A stretch of DNA of 64,000 nucleotides from Halanaerobium kushneri (GTDB lineage: Bacteria > Bacillota > Halanaerobiia > Halanaerobiales > Halanaerobiaceae): NCBI RefSeq assembly GCF_900156285.1, contig NZ_FTNC01000008.1, positions 62,001 to 126,000 of the forward strand, given 5' to 3'. This document shows, piece by piece, positions 35,023-43,490 of the stretch (position 1 is the stretch's first letter; each line of letters opens with the position of its first letter). The notes below the pieces were generated by a model that was not told the origin of the DNA, ran no database searches, and saw nothing but the letters and a program-made list of their open reading frames with translations. A program made the position numbers and the translations under genes.

Positions 35023-35688
35023 ATGATTAAAGCAGTGATTTTTGATATGGATGGAACAATTATTGATTCAGAACCAATTTATGAAAAAATAAATGAAGAA
35101 ATATATGAGAAGTATGGTTTCAATTTGAGTCAGGAAGACTATGATCGACATATGGGTGCCAACCTAAAAGATATCTGGACAGATATTTTAGATCGTTATC
35201 AGGTTAAAGAAGAGTATTCTCATTATAAGATTGAAGATTTTATGGAAGATCATATTCATAGTTCTTACGTGGGGCTGGCTGAAGCTGAAGATTTAGAATT
35301 GATGCCGGGAGTTGAAGGGTGGTTTCAATTTTTTAAAGATCACGGTTATAAAATGATTATTGCTTCTTCTTCCTATGAGCCAGTAATTGAGCATATTTTT
35401 CAACGTTTTGGTCTTGAAAAGTATATGGAAGGTTATGTAGATGGGAATGCTATTGAAAATGGTAAACCTGCTCCTGATATTTTTCTTGAGGCCGCAGAAA
35501 GACTGGGAGTTGAGCCGGAAGAATGCATTGTAATTGAAGATTCGGAGAATGGAGTTAAGGGTGCTCACCGAGCAGGAGCAAAGGTAATTGGTTTCAACCG
35601 GGCTAAAGATGAAAGTCAGGATCTTTCCAGTGCTGATCTAATTATTGAAGAATTTAATCAGGATAATTTAAATAAAGTCTTAAAATAA
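35023..35688 (+). CDS. HAD-superfamily phosphatase (beta-phosphoglucomutase-like)
   Basis: This 221-residue subfamily IA haloacid dehalogenase has motif I in FDMDGTIIDSEPIYEK (nucleophile and general-acid Asp), a helical cap, motif II in IIASSSYEPVIEHIF, Lys in GKPAPDIFLEAAERL and motif IV in IVIEDSENGVKGAH. The enzyme type covers sugar-phosphate phosphatases and beta-phosphoglucomutases. With glucose-1-phosphate-producing phosphorylases nearby, a mutase role is conceivable, but those yield the alpha anomer. ATG 35023 has GGGTGAT upstream and is better than TTG 35008. A strong terminator follows. Confidence 0.85.
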   Translation: MIKAVIFDMDGTIIDSEPIYEKINEEIYEKYGFNLSQEDYDRHMGANLKDIWTDILDRYQVKEEYSHYKIEDFMEDHIHSSYVGLAEAEDLELMPGVEGWFQFFKDHGYKMIIASSSYEPVIEHIFQRFGLEKYMEGYVDGNAIENGKPAPDIFLEAAERLGVEPEECIVIEDSENGVKGAHRAGAKVIGFNRAKDESQDLSSADLIIEEFNQDNLNKVLK

Positions 35689-35697
35689 TAATTCAAG

Positions 35698-35730
35698 CGG
35701 AGATCTTTAAAAAGATCTTCGTTTTAGTTT
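35698..35730 (+). terminator. Rho-independent terminator after HAD gene
   Basis: CGGAGATCTTT (35698-35708) pairs with AAAGATCTTCG (35711-35721) with one wobble, and T-rich sequence follows. Confidence 0.82.
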
Positions 35731-35811
35731 TAACTATTAATTTTTCAGAAAATTAAAGCTTGTATTAAATTAAAATATTACTTTTGCTGATTAAAGTATT
35801 GTGGTATAATG

Positions 35812-35820
35812 AATTTTAAG
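35812..35820 (+). promoter_or_regulatory. Extended -10 promoter element for the amino acid ABC operon
   Basis: TGGTATAAT fits TGn-TATAAT and lies 76 bases before the binding-protein start, downstream of the HAD terminator. TTAAAG at 35791-35796 is a weak -35 candidate. Confidence 0.5.
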
Positions 35821-35895
35821 ATTAATTTTTATCATTTTTCGCCGGTTAAAAGTAGCGAGAAGGTAGAATATCAATTTAAAGGAGGAAATAGTTAA

Positions 35896-36630
35896 ATGAA
35901 AAAAACTTTAGTAACAATTTTAGTGATTCTGGCAGTATTGGCTTTTAGCTCAGGGGTTATGGCTCAGCGCTATGTTGTAGGAACAAATGCAAGTTTCCCA
36001 CCTTTTGAGTATGTAGAGAAGGGTGAGATTGTTGGTTTTGATATTGATCTGGTTAAAGAAATAGCAAAACTGCAGGACTTTGAAGTTGAATTTAGAGATA
36101 TAAGTTTTGACTCTTTAATTCCTGGTCTTGCTTCAGGTAGTTTAGATATAGTAGCGGCTGGAATGACGATTACTGATGCCAGGAAAGAAGTGGTATCATT
36201 TTCAGATCCTTACTATTCTGCTAATCAGTCAGTTTTAGTTCATGAAGGATCGGAAGAAGATTTAACAGTTTTGTTTGGTTCCAATGATATTGGTGTTCAG
36301 ACAGGAACTACAGGTGATACCTGGGTCAGAGATAAACTGGTTAAACCTGATATTTTAACAGGTGAGCTCAGAAATTATGATTCTTATGTTTTTGTTATCA
36401 GAGACTTAGCAAACCAAAACATTGATGCAGCTGTTTTAGATAAACCTGTTGCTGAAACTTATAGCAAAAATAATCCGGTTAATGTTGTAGCAGAAGTAAT
36501 TACCGGTGAAGAATATGGTATTGCTGTTGGTAAAAATAATCAGGCACTGCTTAAAGAAATCAATGCAGGTCTGGCAAAAGTTATTGAAAATGGAACTATG
36601 GATAAGTTGATTGAAAAGTATTTTGAGTAA
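35896..36630 (+). CDS. ABC polar amino acid transporter, periplasmic substrate-binding protein
   Basis: This 244-residue family 3 solute-binding protein has a signal peptide (MKKT, hydrophobic core, cleavage after GVMA near residue 23) and no lipobox cysteine. The mature part begins RYVVGTNASFPPFEYVEKGE and contains IVGFDIDLVKEIAKLQDFEV and DIVAAGMTITDARKEVVSFS, the classical HisJ/GlnH pattern. The Arg in DARKE normally binds the amino acid carboxylate. AGGAGG precedes the ATG. It heads an operon with two permeases flanking an ATPase. The exact amino acid cannot be told. Confidence 0.92.
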   Translation: MKKTLVTILVILAVLAFSSGVMAQRYVVGTNASFPPFEYVEKGEIVGFDIDLVKEIAKLQDFEVEFRDISFDSLIPGLASGSLDIVAAGMTITDARKEVVSFSDPYYSANQSVLVHEGSEEDLTVLFGSNDIGVQTGTTGDTWVRDKLVKPDILTGELRNYDSYVFVIRDLANQNIDAAVLDKPVAETYSKNNPVNVVAEVITGEEYGIAVGKNNQALLKEINAGLAKVIENGTMDKLIEKYFE

Positions 36631-36648
36631 AATCTGATCAGGCTTTTT

Positions 36649-36705
36649 CTCTGCTGTCAGGGTCTGGAAAGTTTTCTGAACCCTGCAGCGGAGTAAGGCC
36701 TTTTA
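36649..36705 (+). terminator. Intercistronic hairpin between amino acid binding protein and permease
   Basis: CTCTGCTG-T-CAGGGT (36649-36663) pairs with ACCCTG-CAGCGGAG (36680-36693), a 14-base-pair stem with one bulge, followed by TAAGGCCTTTTA. It is probably a partial terminator or 3'-end protector favouring binding-protein mRNA. The rest of the 223-base gap to the permease is AT-rich, with no other feature seen. Confidence 0.65.
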
Positions 36706-36853
36706 TATTTTTAATTTATAATTTTATTACTTGTTTAGAGCCAATTTTGTTCTCAAGAGTTTAATTATTAAGCAGCAGAAAACACTTGAACTTTAGGGTG
36801 TAAAATTGGATTCTTAAATAATTTTTATCAAAAAATTTTAGAAAGGACAGATT

Positions 36854-37540
36854 ATGAATAATTTAGAATTAATAAAAAGTGCACTACCTTATCTTCTGGA
36901 AGGGACCCTGGTAACAATACAACTGACATTCTGGAGTCTTTTAATCGGAATAGTTGTTGGGTTACCAATCGCCTTTGCTCAGGTGTATGGAAATAAAATA
37001 CTTCAGGCTACTGTTGCAGTCTATGAGCGTCTTGCTCGCAGTATTCCCCTGCTGGTAATGCTTTTACTTTTAAATTATGGTCTACCAATGCTGGGATTAA
37101 GAATTCCAATTTTTAGAGCCGCAGTTATTGGGATTGGACTTAGATCAGCAGCCTATCAGTCTCAGATTTATCGAGGTGCAATTCAATCGGTAGGTGGGTC
37201 TCAGATGAAGGCTGCCCGTTCTTTGGGAATGAGTAAAATGAAAGCTTTCTTTTATATTATTGCTCCCCAGGCAATTAGAATTGCAATTCCACCGGTGGCA
37301 AATGAGTCTGCAATTGTGCTCAAAGATACCTCACTTGCCTTTACCATTGGGGTGGTTGAGCTTTTAAGACAGGGTGAGTATTTTATTGCGACTTCAAATG
37401 AGCCAATGGTGATTTATTTAACCATTGCTGCGATTTATTTTATTTTAACTACGATAGTAAACGGTGGTTTATCCCTTTTTGAGAAAAAATATCAAATTCC
37501 AGGGATAGGAATTGAAGGAGGACATTCAGATGCCTACTAA
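36854..37540 (+). CDS. ABC polar amino acid transporter permease 1
   Basis: This 228-residue HisM/GlnP-type permease has about five helices. The N-terminal [20 protein letters not shown] and [20 protein letters not shown] are family features, and the ATPase-contacting loop reads [20 protein letters not shown]. Its 3' end overlaps the ATPase gene by 11 bases, so the two are translationally coupled. It most likely pairs with the second permease (38288-38932) in a heterodimer. Confidence 0.92.
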   Translation: MNNLELIKSALPYLLEGTLVTIQLTFWSLLIGIVVGLPIAFAQVYGNKILQATVAVYERLARSIPLLVMLLLLNYGLPMLGLRIPIFRAAVIGIGLRSAAYQSQIYRGAIQSVGGSQMKAARSLGMSKMKAFFYIIAPQAIRIAIPPVANESAIVLKDTSLAFTIGVVELLRQGEYFIATSNEPMVIYLTIAAIYFILTTIVNGGLSLFEKKYQIPGIGIEGGHSDAY

Positions 37541-38288
37541 GCATTTATTGAGAATAGAAAATTTGCACCATAGCTTTGAAAATGAAGAGGTTCTCAAAGG
37601 AATTTCATTTTCACTTGATAAGGGTGAGACCAAGGTTATTGTTGGTCCCAGTGGTACCGGAAAGAGTACTGTTTTAAATAATATTATTCGGCTGGTACCT
37701 CCCACCAGAGGTAAAATTTATCTTGAAGATACTGAAATTACTTCTGCCAAAAACATAAATGAAATTAGACAGCAGATTGGTTTTGTGTTTCAGGATTTTG
37801 GTCTTTTTAATCACCTGACAGCAAAAGGTAATGTAATGATTGGCCTGACTAAAGTCAAAAAGATGGATAAAAATGAGGCAGAAGAGCTTGCCTTATTTGA
37901 GTTGGATCGGGTTGGACTTAAAGATTATGCTAATTCTTATCCTTCTCAGTTATCAGGTGGACAGAAACAGCGGGTGGGTATTGCTAGAGCTCTGGCAATG
38001 CAGCCTAAACTTATTCTATTTGATGAACCAACTTCGGCCCTGGATCCAGAGCTGACTGGCGAGGTTCTTAAAGTTATGCGTAATTTGGCTGAAGAGGGGA
38101 TGACCATGCTTGTTGTAACTCATGAGATGGGTTTTGCCCGCAGTGTTGCTGATGAACTAATTTTTATGGAGGGTGGCAATATTGTAGAACAGGGTGATCC
38201 TGAGAAACTGTTTACCGATCCTGATCATAAAAGAACCAAAGAATTTCTCTTCCAGCTGACTAATTTATATGGTGAGGGTGAGAAATAA
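37530..38288 (+). CDS. ABC polar amino acid transporter ATPase (GlnQ/HisP type)
   Basis: This 252-residue nucleotide-binding subunit has Walker A in [15 protein letters not shown], the Q-loop in [14 protein letters not shown], the signature [16 protein letters not shown], Walker [14 protein letters not shown] and the switch His in [15 protein letters not shown] lies before ATG 37530, which is therefore preferred to TTG 37512. It overlaps the upstream permease by 11 bases, and its TAA overlaps the ATG of the next permease by one base. It energises import by the two permeases on either side. Confidence 0.95.
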   Translation: MPTKHLLRIENLHHSFENEEVLKGISFSLDKGETKVIVGPSGTGKSTVLNNIIRLVPPTRGKIYLEDTEITSAKNINEIRQQIGFVFQDFGLFNHLTAKGNVMIGLTKVKKMDKNEAEELALFELDRVGLKDYANSYPSQLSGGQKQRVGIARALAMQPKLILFDEPTSALDPELTGEVLKVMRNLAEEGMTMLVVTHEMGFARSVADELIFMEGGNIVEQGDPEKLFTDPDHKRTKEFLFQLTNLYGEGEK

Positions 38289-38932
38289 TGTTAGATATTT
38301 TTATGGAATATTACCCTTTATTTTTAAGAGGACTTGGGGTAACGGTTTTTGTAACCATTATTTCCTGTTTTTCCGGTACAGTTCTGGGAACTTTTCTGGC
38401 TCTGGGTAAGATTTATGGAAATAAATTTGTTTCAGCACTGGTTCGACTTTTTATTTCGATTATTAGAGGTACCCCACTTTTAGTTCAGCTATTTATTATC
38501 TATTATGGACTTCCTGCTTATGGAATTAGACTGACTCCAATCATAGCAGCAGTGATCAGTTTCATTATTAACAGTGGAGCTTATCAGGCTGAATACTTAA
38601 GGGGGTCAATTCAGTCAATCAGCGGCAGCCAGCTTAAAGCAGCCCAATCAATCGGGATGACTAAATGGCAGGGGATTAGACACATTATTTTACCTCAGGC
38701 TCTGCGCCGGGTAATTCCTTCCTGGACTAACGAGTTTATTTATATGATTAAATATTCTTCTCTGGCTTATGTAATTGGAGCCAAAGAATTAATGACAGAA
38801 GGAAAGCTGATTGCCAGCCGTAATTATCAGTTTTTTAATGTTTATTTTATTGTAGCTTTAATTTATCTGGTAGTAATTGTTATTTTTGTTTATCTTTTTA
38901 ATAAAATTGAGAAAAAAGTTACTATCCCTTAA
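38288..38932 (+). CDS. ABC polar amino acid transporter permease 2
   Basis: This 214-residue HisQ/GlnP-type permease starts inside the stop codon of the ATPase gene (TAATG), so it is translationally coupled. Motifs include LFLRGLGVTVFVTIISCFSG, RGTPLLVQLFIIYYGLPAYG and the EAA-like loop SQLKAAQSIGMTKWQGIRHI. The two permeases of this operon share only moderate similarity, consistent with a heterodimeric channel. The permease-ATPase-permease order is less common than two adjacent permeases. Confidence 0.92.
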   Translation: MLDIFMEYYPLFLRGLGVTVFVTIISCFSGTVLGTFLALGKIYGNKFVSALVRLFISIIRGTPLLVQLFIIYYGLPAYGIRLTPIIAAVISFIINSGAYQAEYLRGSIQSISGSQLKAAQSIGMTKWQGIRHIILPQALRRVIPSWTNEFIYMIKYSSLAYVIGAKELMTEGKLIASRNYQFFNVYFIVALIYLVVIVIFVYLFNKIEKKVTIP

Positions 38933-38949
38933 AATTAAGGTATATAATC

Positions 38950-38978
38950 TTGTCTTCTTAAAATTAAAGTGCTATAAT
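38950..38978 (+). promoter_or_regulatory. Promoter upstream of the adenosyltransferase gene
   Basis: TTGTCT (38950-38955) and TATAAT (38973-38978) have a 17-base spacer and an extended TGC before the -10 box. A T-tailed hairpin lies 40 bases downstream, before the gene, so transcripts may be attenuated. Confidence 0.55.
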
Positions 38979-39017
38979 TAATTAAAGGAAATAAATGTAA
39001 TCTAAAAGGGTTTTTGA

Positions 39018-39049
39018 AAGGCAGTTTCTGGTCAGGAGCTGTCTTTTTC
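39018..39049 (+). terminator. T-tailed hairpin between a promoter and the adenosyltransferase gene
   Basis: AAGGCAGTTTCT pairs with AGGAGCTGTCTT around GGTC, with wobbles, followed by TTTCT. It may terminate the upstream ABC operon or act as an attenuator for the promoter at 38950. Its stem resembles the yicI terminator. Confidence 0.72.
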
Positions 39050-39130
39050 TGATAAATAACAGATTGATTTTCATAAATTGCTTGGGGAAATGGTGCGGAC
39101 AGCGACAGGTTCACATAAAAGGAGGGAAAG

Positions 39131-39670
39131 ATGAAAATTTATACCAAAAGCGGCGATAAGGGTAAAACCAGTCTTTTTGATAATACAAGGGTGGCTAAAG
39201 ATTCACTGCGGGTTGAAAGTTATGGTACTATTGATGAATTAAATTCTTCACTGGGTTTTGCCAAAAATTTTGTAGAAGAAAAAGAAGTTTATAATATTAT
39301 CCGTTCTGTACAGCGTAAACTTTTTAATCTGGCAGGAGAGCTGGCTACACCGGATTGGGAAAGTTTCCCTGAAAAAATCAGTCAGGAAGATATTAAGTTT
39401 TTGGAAGAAAAAATTGATCATTATTTAGATCAGATGAATAAAAAAGAGAGGTCAATGTTTATTATTCCCGGCAGCTCAAAGGCAAGTGGTGCTCTGCATC
39501 AATCCCGGACAATTTGTCGGAGAGCTGAACGCAGAATTACAGCTCTTGCAAAAGAGGCGGATATTAGCAGTGATCTTCAGAAATATATTAACCGTCTTTC
39601 TGATTTGCTTTATACACTGGCTCGTTATTTAGAGAAAGAACTTGACTATGTGGAGTTTAAAAAACAGTGA
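39131..39670 (+). CDS. Cob(I)alamin adenosyltransferase, PduO type
   Basis: This 179-residue protein has the ATP-binding N-terminal motif KIYTKSGDKGKTSLFDNTRV, then YGTIDELNSSLGFAK and the C-terminal helix SRTICRRAERRITALAKEAD. It transfers the adenosyl group of ATP to reduced cobalamin, supplying coenzyme B12 to dehydratases and mutases. GGAGGG precedes the ATG. The DUF188 gene overlaps its last bases (GTGA), so the two are translationally coupled. No B12 riboswitch or B12-dependent enzyme gene is visible next to it. Confidence 0.92.
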   Translation: MKIYTKSGDKGKTSLFDNTRVAKDSLRVESYGTIDELNSSLGFAKNFVEEKEVYNIIRSVQRKLFNLAGELATPDWESFPEKISQEDIKFLEEKIDHYLDQMNKKERSMFIIPGSSKASGALHQSRTICRRAERRITALAKEADISSDLQKYINRLSDLLYTLARYLEKELDYVEFKKQ

Positions 39671-40113
39671 GAATTTTAGTTGATGGGGACGGATGTCCAG
39701 TAATTGAAATAATTACCAAGGTTGCTGCAGATAAAAATTTAGAATTAATAGTTTACACTGACTTAAACCACCGTCATCAGCTCGCTTATGGGACTTTAGA
39801 GGTTGTTGATCAGGGGTTTCAGTCAGTTGATATGATTTTATATAACAAGATTCAGGCTGGAGATCTTGTAGTTACATCTGATTATGGGTTGGCTGCCTTA
39901 GCTTTAGGTGCGGGAGCATTAGTTCTTGGTTTTTCCGGCAGAGAATTTACTAATCAGAATATAGAAAGACTTCTGGCCACAAGACACCGTCAGTTTAAAG
40001 AGAGAAAAAGAACAGGCCGTCATACTTCTCATAAAAAACGGAGTCCAGCTGATGATCAGCGTTTTAAAGAAACTCTATTAAATTTAATAGAAAACAGAAC
40101 AACAGAATTATAA
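39667..40113 (+). CDS. DUF188 family protein (YaiI/YqxD)
   Basis: This 148-residue protein matches the YaiI/YqxD (UPF0178) family: MRILVDGDGCPVIEIITKVA at the N-terminus (an Asp-rich PIN-like start), VVDQGFQSVDMILYNKIQAGDLVVTSDYGLAALAL split over two motifs, and the basic tail KERKRTGRHTSHKKRSPADD. The fold resembles PIN nucleases, but the function is not established. It starts with GTG inside the stop of the adenosyltransferase gene (four-base overlap). Confidence 0.88.
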   Translation: MRILVDGDGCPVIEIITKVAADKNLELIVYTDLNHRHQLAYGTLEVVDQGFQSVDMILYNKIQAGDLVVTSDYGLAALALGAGALVLGFSGREFTNQNIERLLATRHRQFKERKRTGRHTSHKKRSPADDQRFKETLLNLIENRTTEL

Positions 40114-40174
40114 TATAAATTGTTAATAATTAGAACCGTTATTTTTGCCAATATTAAAACAGAGGGTGAGCTCA

Positions 40175-41443
40175 ATGGATAAAAAGAAAAAAACAGTTTA
40201 TGCCTGGGCCATGTATGATTGGGCTAATTCTGCTTTTGCCACAGTAATTTTAGCCACAGTCCTGCCCATCTTTTACAAAGATGTGGCTGGAATTAATTTA
40301 CCAGGTAATTTGGCTACTTCTTACTGGGGATATACGCAGACTATTGCTATGATTATTATTGCTATTATTTCTCCAATCCTGGGTGCAGCTGCTGATTATT
40401 CTGATTCAAAAAAAACTTTTCTCAAATTTTTTGTATTTCTGGGTATTACAGGCACCTCTCTTTTGTTTTTTGTTAATGAAGGCAATTATTTACTTGCCTC
40501 TTTCTTTTTTATTATCGCCAACATTGGTTTTTCTGGAGGTAATGTATTTTACGATGGTTTTTTAACCGACATCAGTGATGCTGATTCAATAGATTATATA
40601 TCAAGCCTTGGTTATGCAGCTGGCTATCTGGGAGGTGGTCTGTTGCTGGCATTGAATTTATTAATGATTTCCAAACCTGCTCTATTTGGAATAAGTACAG
40701 TAACTTTAGCAACTCAAATATCGTTTATCACTGTTGCAGTCTGGTGGTTTATATTTTCTTTGCCTGCTTTTAAATATCTCCCTGCTCCTGAAAAACGGGT
40801 TGAAAAAATACCGCTGGCTAAATACACCAAAATGGCTTTTGGCAGACTTAAATCTACCTTTGTTCATATCCGTAAATATCGAGAACTGTGGAAATTTTTA
40901 CTGGCTTTTTGGATCTATAATGATGGAATTGGAACTATCATCAGGATGGCTACAATCTATGGTCGGGAAGTGGGTATTGGTCAGACTGACCTGATTGGAG
41001 CCCTGCTTTTAACACAATTTATCGGAATACCCTTTGCTCTTATTTTTGCTAAAATAGCTGGGAAAATCACAGCTAAAAAAGGCATTTACCTTGCTCTAAC
41101 CATTTATACTGCAATAACTTTTTATGGTTATTTTTTGGATTCAGCTCTTGACTTCTGGATTTTGGCAGGTATTGTGGGGATGGTTCAGGGAGGAGCACAG
41201 GCTTTAAGTCGATCTTTATATGGAGCAATGGTACCGGAATCAAAATCAGCAGAATTTTTTGGGTTCTATGGAGTCTCCAGTAAATTTGCTGCCATAATTG
41301 GTCCGACAGTTTTTGCTTATGCAGGACAGTTAACGGGCTCAAGTCGTTATGGAATAATTGCAGTTGCCTCCTTTTTTGTTCTAGGTATTATATTTTTAAG
41401 TAGAGTTGATGTAGAAAAGGGAAAATTAGAAGCCAAAAGTTAA
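40175..41443 (+). CDS. MFS transporter, UMF1/Atg22-like
   Basis: This 422-residue protein has twelve predicted helices. The N-terminal VYAWAMYDWANSAFATVILA with the DWANSAF motif is diagnostic of the Atg22-like (UMF1) major facilitator group, and GMVQGGAQALSRSLYGAMVP is its second hallmark. Eukaryotic Atg22 exports amino acids from vacuoles, while bacterial substrates are unknown. ATG 40175 follows GAGGGTGAG and is preferred to TTG 40145. The gene stands 31 bases after a short gap following DUF188 and may share its transcript. Confidence 0.88.
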   Translation: MDKKKKTVYAWAMYDWANSAFATVILATVLPIFYKDVAGINLPGNLATSYWGYTQTIAMIIIAIISPILGAAADYSDSKKTFLKFFVFLGITGTSLLFFVNEGNYLLASFFFIIANIGFSGGNVFYDGFLTDISDADSIDYISSLGYAAGYLGGGLLLALNLLMISKPALFGISTVTLATQISFITVAVWWFIFSLPAFKYLPAPEKRVEKIPLAKYTKMAFGRLKSTFVHIRKYRELWKFLLAFWIYNDGIGTIIRMATIYGREVGIGQTDLIGALLLTQFIGIPFALIFAKIAGKITAKKGIYLALTIYTAITFYGYFLDSALDFWILAGIVGMVQGGAQALSRSLYGAMVPESKSAEFFGFYGVSSKFAAIIGPTVFAYAGQLTGSSRYGIIAVASFFVLGIIFLSRVDVEKGKLEAKS

Positions 41444-41485
41444 AAGCAATATAATTAATATCACAAATTATTAGGGGGGAGAAAG

Positions 41486-42373
41486 ATGCCAGATTTCTGG
41501 ACACATATTATTGCTGGCGAAGAAATAGTTGCTGGTCTTGAAGATAAAAATATTAAAGCAATGTTAAATAAGAATTATCAGCTTTTTAATTATGGTTGTC
41601 AGGGCGCAGATTTTTTCTTTTATAATGACTTTTTACCCTGGCAGTGGGCAAAAAAAGGGCCTAAAAAAGGGGAGTTAGTCCATTCGCTGAGTGGTAAGAA
41701 AATTTTCTCCGAACTGCTTACTGCTTTGAAGAGAGAGGGGATTTATTTCCGGGCTAAGCTTCCTGACTCTGAGTACTGGCAGCATAATCTGGTTTATCTA
41801 CTGGGGTTTATTTCGCATTATGCCCTGGACCGCGAATGTCACCCGTTTATTATTAAAAATGGGGGAGAAGGTAAAAATCACAAGTTAATTGAGGCCAGTA
41901 TTGATATATATATTATGCAGCAGAGATGGAATCAAAGTCCAGTAGTTGTTGATCCCCTTCCTTATTATCAATTACAGGACAAACATCAGCAGAATCTTAA
42001 TTATTTTTATCAATTGATTTTTGAGAATCTTATTGAGGAAAAACTTGATCAGGATTTGATCTGGGAATCTTACTTAGACCTACGTAAATATCATAGATTA
42101 TTTATTTCGGATAGTTCTTTAAGACATCATATTTTTAGGGTTTTAAATTTAATTCTACCTCAAAACTTAAGCCAGTACAGCTATCTGCTTAACGAAAAAC
42201 AAAGTATCTGGCCTGCAGAAAATTATCAACAGTTTGAAAATCATTTTAATAGAGGAATTGCTGTTGCCCGCTCTTTAATCGGACAGAGTTTAAAGTATTT
42301 GCAGTCAGAAGAATCTCTTTCAGAAAGCCTGATCTTATTTAGTAACAAAAATTTCATGGGAGAAGAGAGCTGA
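41486..42373 (+). CDS. Zinc-dependent phospholipase C-like protein
   Basis: This 295-residue protein has the N-terminal MPDFWTHIIAGEEIVAGLED and the central LLGFISHYALDRECHPFIIK typical of the zinc-dependent phospholipase C-like domain family (Zn_dep_PLPC). His-11 region, His/Asp in SHYALD and His in CHPF are likely metal ligands. No signal peptide is visible, so it is probably cytoplasmic, unlike secreted phospholipases. Many Firmicutes carry such cytoplasmic relatives of unknown substrate. A GGGGGGAG sequence precedes the ATG. It is convergent with the rhodanese gene. Confidence 0.82.
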   Translation: MPDFWTHIIAGEEIVAGLEDKNIKAMLNKNYQLFNYGCQGADFFFYNDFLPWQWAKKGPKKGELVHSLSGKKIFSELLTALKREGIYFRAKLPDSEYWQHNLVYLLGFISHYALDRECHPFIIKNGGEGKNHKLIEASIDIYIMQQRWNQSPVVVDPLPYYQLQDKHQQNLNYFYQLIFENLIEEKLDQDLIWESYLDLRKYHRLFISDSSLRHHIFRVLNLILPQNLSQYSYLLNEKQSIWPAENYQQFENHFNRGIAVARSLIGQSLKYLQSEESLSESLILFSNKNFMGEES

Positions 42374-42390
42374 TATTATTAATTTTGAAA

Positions 42391-43314
42391 TCACTTCAGT
42401 TCAATTGGTAAATCACTGCGGTTGCTCCAGCCAAGCCATGATTCATCAAATAATTTTAAGTTATCATATCCCAGGAGTTTAAGAGCAAAAAAACTGTGAG
42501 CTGCTCTGACCCCAGTGTGGGAGATAAGAGCAATCACTTCTTTATCTTTTGTAATTCCTTTTTCCTGATAAATTTGTTTGATTTCTGAAGCAGATTTAAA
42601 ATTGTAGTTTTCTTTTAAAACTCTATTCCATTCTAGGTGGATAGAGTTTGGTATTCTACCTTTTCGCGGAGCACTAGAACCTTTTTTTTGCCCCAGATAT
42701 TCAGCCTCAGTTCTTGTATCAAGAACTATAAATTTTTCATTATCAAGATTTTCAGCAATAGTATCAGAATTTACAATCCACTCATTAATTACATCCTGAA
42801 CTAAAAAGTTACCCTTGTCTGGATAGTTGGGCAGTATATTTGTTTCAAAATCATTATCCTTCCAGTTATCATATCCACCTTCCAAAACTTTTATATTTTG
42901 ATGTCCATAAACTCTGAAGACCCACCATAATCTGGCTGCCCAGACACTGTTATTTTCATCATAGACAATAATTTTGGAGTCATTATTTATTCCCTTTTTC
43001 TGTACAGTAACACTAAAAGCTTTTGGGTCAGCAATCAATCCTTCCACCCAACCTTCAGGATCAGAAAAATCAGATCCCCACATATTAACTGCTCCCGGTA
43101 GATGTCCGAGTAAATATCTGGCACTGTTGCGAACATCAATTATTTTCAGTTTATTATTTTCATTTTTGAGTCTCTTATTCAATTCAGAAGCTGAAATTAA
43201 AAGGTCTGGATTTTCAAATCCTCTTTCTTCAGCAGCTACAGCTGAAAAACTTAAGCTGGTAGAAATTATAATAATTGAAATAAAGATAAGAATTAATATT
43301 TTATCATTATTCAT
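42391..43314 (-). CDS. Exported two-domain rhodanese-like protein lacking the catalytic cysteine
   Basis: This 307-residue protein has a signal peptide (about residues 1-27, ending SFSAVAA) and two rhodanese domains: LKIIDVRNSARYLLGHLPGA starts the first and FIVLDTRTEAEYLGQKKGS the second. The active-site loop of domain 2 reads ALISHTGVRAAH, where the usual Cys is Ser265, encoded by TCC. Domain 1 has DENNSVWA at the equivalent place, as in inactive N-terminal domains. Sulfur transfer by the normal persulfide route therefore seems impossible. It may bind rather than transfer, or use a different residue. AGGAGG precedes the ATG. It is divergent from the nucleoside hydrolase gene, with a 176-base AT-rich gap between them. 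Confidence 0.87.
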   Translation of the reverse strand: MNNDKILILIFISIIIISTSLSFSAVAAEERGFENPDLLISASELNKRLKNENNKLKIIDVRNSARYLLGHLPGAVNMWGSDFSDPEGWVEGLIADPKAFSVTVQKKGINNDSKIIVYDENNSVWAARLWWVFRVYGHQNIKVLEGGYDNWKDNDFETNILPNYPDKGNFLVQDVINEWIVNSDTIAENLDNEKFIVLDTRTEAEYLGQKKGSSAPRKGRIPNSIHLEWNRVLKENYNFKSASEIKQIYQEKGITKDKEVIALISHTGVRAAHSFFALKLLGYDNLKLFDESWLGWSNRSDLPIELK

Positions 43315-43490
43315 TGTGATTCCTCCTTAAAATTTGTCTCTTTCTTCATAAACTATTATATACCTTAAGTAACAAATTTGCATTATTATTACATAAATTA
43401 CTCAGATAATTTTAATAAGGCAGGATTTTATAGATTTTTGTTGAAATTAAATTAAGAGAGAATAGAAAAAATCACTGTTAGGGGGATAAA

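Noticed and set aside
42974-43330. Antisense 118-codon open frame over the rhodanese gene
   Set aside because: It mirrors the signal-peptide and first-domain coding region, has no ribosome site and no recognisable motif.
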